A DNA stretch of 7,535 bases from Gammaproteobacteria bacterium (GTDB lineage: Bacteria > Pseudomonadota > Gammaproteobacteria > Steroidobacterales > SZUA-146): NCBI GenBank assembly GCA_013002925.1, contig JABDLQ010000359.1, positions 1-7,535 of the forward strand. Reading direction: 5' to 3'. Each line of letters opens with the position of its first letter. Position 1 is the first letter of the stretch. This document shows, one piece after another, positions 6,521 to 7,535 of the stretch. The position numbers were made by a program, and so were the translations under genes. The notes beneath the pieces are model-generated. The model saw only the letters and a list, made by a program, of their open reading frames with translations. It was not told the origin of the DNA and searched no databases.

Positions 6521-6545
6521 CCGCTGCTTTCATCATGAACAGCGG
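6521..6545. repeat. Imperfect inverted repeat upstream of the uncharacterised gene
   Basis: CCGCTG (6521-6526) pairs with CAGCGG (6540-6545), and inside it TTCAT pairs with ATGAA around a single central base; two extra bases (CT) bulge on the left arm. It lies about 105 bp before the GTG start to its right. No T-tract follows, so it is not a terminator; an operator role is possible. Confidence 0.3.
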
Positions 6546-6637
6546 TTGCAGGCTAATCGCGTCAAATCCACCAACTGATAGCAGGACAGGATGTACCCGT
6601 CATGCACATGGGTTAGACTCACAGCCCCCGTATTACT

Positions 6638-6642
6638 GCAGG
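6638..6642 (+). promoter_or_regulatory. Shine-Dalgarno supporting the GTG start at 6650
   Basis: GCAGG is followed by seven bases and then GTG. An in-frame TAA lies in that gap at 6644-6646, so the GTG is the first possible start of this frame. No in-frame ATG occurs until about 600 bases further in. Confidence 0.6.
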
Positions 6643-6649
6643 TTAATTT

Positions 6650-7535
6650 GTGTCGCATACGCCATGGCAGCCCGATGCCGTTCCCTCGTCATTATCGCCG
6701 GCACAGGTTGCCGCAAAATTTCGCAAGCTGATTGCCTCTGGCTGCCGGGTGTTGCCAGCCGGTAACGCCAAACCAAATCCTCTGCAACTCCTCAGAGGCT
6801 ATTTACCCAAACACCTGCTGACACTTTTCGGTCATCGCTACTTTTTGACTAATGTGCGTCACGACAACCAGTTCCGGTTTTTTGTCGCTTATGTGCAGTT
6901 GGCGACCCGCAGTTCGCCGTCGCCAAACCCCGCCCTTTATCCGCGTATCTTTTACAAGGATTCATCGCTGATCTGGCGGGTGGCAACACATTACATTAAC
7001 AGCCCGCGCGAACACTGGATCGGCAAAGGCGATATTAAACCCGTGCAAGAAAGCGGGCATACCCACTGGTACAGCGCAGAAGAAACAACCAATCTGCCTT
7101 TCGAGATTCAAAATGCCCTGGATGCCATCAGCCGCAGGGTGAACCAGACCCGCGCGGACAGGCGGGCACTCAGTTTGATTCTGCGCAATGCTCCGGATGA
7201 TCGGGTCAAGCCATACGCGGATTTTTCCAGGCCCCGACAGTCCGCCATGGCCGCGCCCGACAAACGCGTGTACAACAATCTGCCAATCGCGTGGTTTACG
7301 CGACCAAATGATCCGCGCTCACTGCAGTTTGCCCCCGGCTATGCACCGGATTTCCTGCACGGTTTTATCAGCGGCAGTGAATCACGCAGCCGACTCTACG
7401 GCGGACGCATCCAGCGCTTTCGCATCGCGGCACAAAACCGGGAAATCCAGTATCTGTTTAAGCGCGCACCGCAGATCAGCTGGATCATTCCTCCACAAAC
7501 ACTGGACGACAGTATTTTTAGTTATGGTGTACGCG
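6650..7535 (+). CDS. Uncharacterised protein, 3' end beyond window edge
   Basis: An uninterrupted frame of 295 codons runs to the right edge, starting at GTG 6650 with a GCAGG Shine-Dalgarno seven bases upstream. I do not recognise the family. The sequence looks genuinely coding: balanced amino acids, many aromatic and charged residues, no low-complexity runs. It has no signal peptide and no obvious membrane segment, so it is probably cytoplasmic. Notable stretches are LYPRIFYKDSSLIWRVATHY (96-115), EHWIGKGDIK (121-130) and HWYSAEETTNLPFEIQNALD (139-158). Basic, arginine-rich parts follow at 162-182 and 246-258, and PRQSAMAAPDKR (195-206) looks like a linker between two folded parts. It is divergent from the nitroreductase and shares its regulatory region. 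No catalytic motif is evident to me, so I assign no function. Confidence 0.72.
   Translation, partial: MSHTPWQPDAVPSSLSPAQVAAKFRKLIASGCRVLPAGNAKPNPLQLLRGYLPKHLLTLFGHRYFLTNVRHDNQFRFFVAYVQLATRSSPSPNPALYPRIFYKDSSLIWRVATHYINSPREHWIGKGDIKPVQESGHTHWYSAEETTNLPFEIQNALDAISRRVNQTRADRRALSLILRNAPDDRVKPYADFSRPRQSAMAAPDKRVYNNLPIAWFTRPNDPRSLQFAPGYAPDFLHGFISGSESRSRLYGGRIQRFRIAAQNREIQYLFKRAPQISWIIPPQTLDDSIFSYGVR

Larger units (their letters stand above)
6337..6649. other. Divergent regulatory region between the nitroreductase and the uncharacterised gene
   Basis: These 313 bp hold no convincing gene. A 96-codon plus-strand frame at 6475-6765 crosses it, but its sequence looks random and it overlaps the better-supported GTG-start gene. 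The region is unusually rich in dyad symmetry. It has a two-tier dyad at 6362-6398 containing the palindrome GTCAGCTGAC at 6386-6395, CACGCGTG at 6418-6425, TGTGA-T-TCACA at 6474-6484, TGACGCTCA at 6462-6470 repeated inverted as TGAGCGTCA at 6510-6518, and a further dyad at 6521-6545. Both divergent genes must be read from promoters here; a candidate is visible only toward the nitroreductase. Confidence 0.6.

Noticed and set aside
6475..6765. A 96-codon plus-strand open frame in the divergent region
   Set aside because: Its translation has no domain-like pattern, it has no good Shine-Dalgarno, and it overlaps the better-supported GTG-start gene in another frame.

Overview
This window reads as an ordinary-looking chromosomal segment of a proteobacterium, most likely a gammaproteobacterium. 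That placement is an inference from gene content, moderate GC by eye, Shine-Dalgarno spacing and protein style; no marker gene fixes it. Genes are tightly packed, and I see no transposase, integrase, CRISPR array, rRNA or tRNA.

Left third (1-2961, minus strand). This is the upstream part of a molybdenum-dependent, NAD-linked formate dehydrogenase operon, transcribed right to left as fdhD - fdsG - fdsB - fdsA. FdhD inserts sulfur into the molybdenum cofactor. FdsG ([2Fe-2S]) and FdsB (FMN, NAD and [4Fe-4S]) form the diaphorase arm. The first 22 codons of the catalytic subunit FdsA run off the left edge. The junctions are an ATGA overlap, a 13-nt gap holding a strong Shine-Dalgarno, and a TAATG overlap, so co-translation is likely. 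Together the proteins oxidise formate to CO2 and reduce NAD+.

Middle (2962-5122). A 243-bp divergent intergenic region with several GC-rich inverted repeats precedes a plus-strand NhaC-family Na+/H+ antiporter. The antiporter carries an N-terminal signal peptide and a small extracytoplasmic domain ahead of its membrane part. It converges with the next gene pair, with only 58 bp between them.

Right (5123-7535). On the minus strand, a nitroreductase-family flavoprotein is followed 32 bp later by a PaiA-like GNAT acetyltransferase, probably as one transcript. A 313-bp divergent region rich in dyad symmetry separates the nitroreductase from a plus-strand gene. That gene starts at a GTG with a good Shine-Dalgarno and runs off the right edge. 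Its 295 visible residues match no family I recognise, and it is the main unknown here.

I found no clearly new multi-gene system. The items most worth a second look are the unrecognised right-edge protein, the signal-peptide-bearing antiporter with a potentially switchable leader RNA, and the dyads upstream of the nitroreductase.
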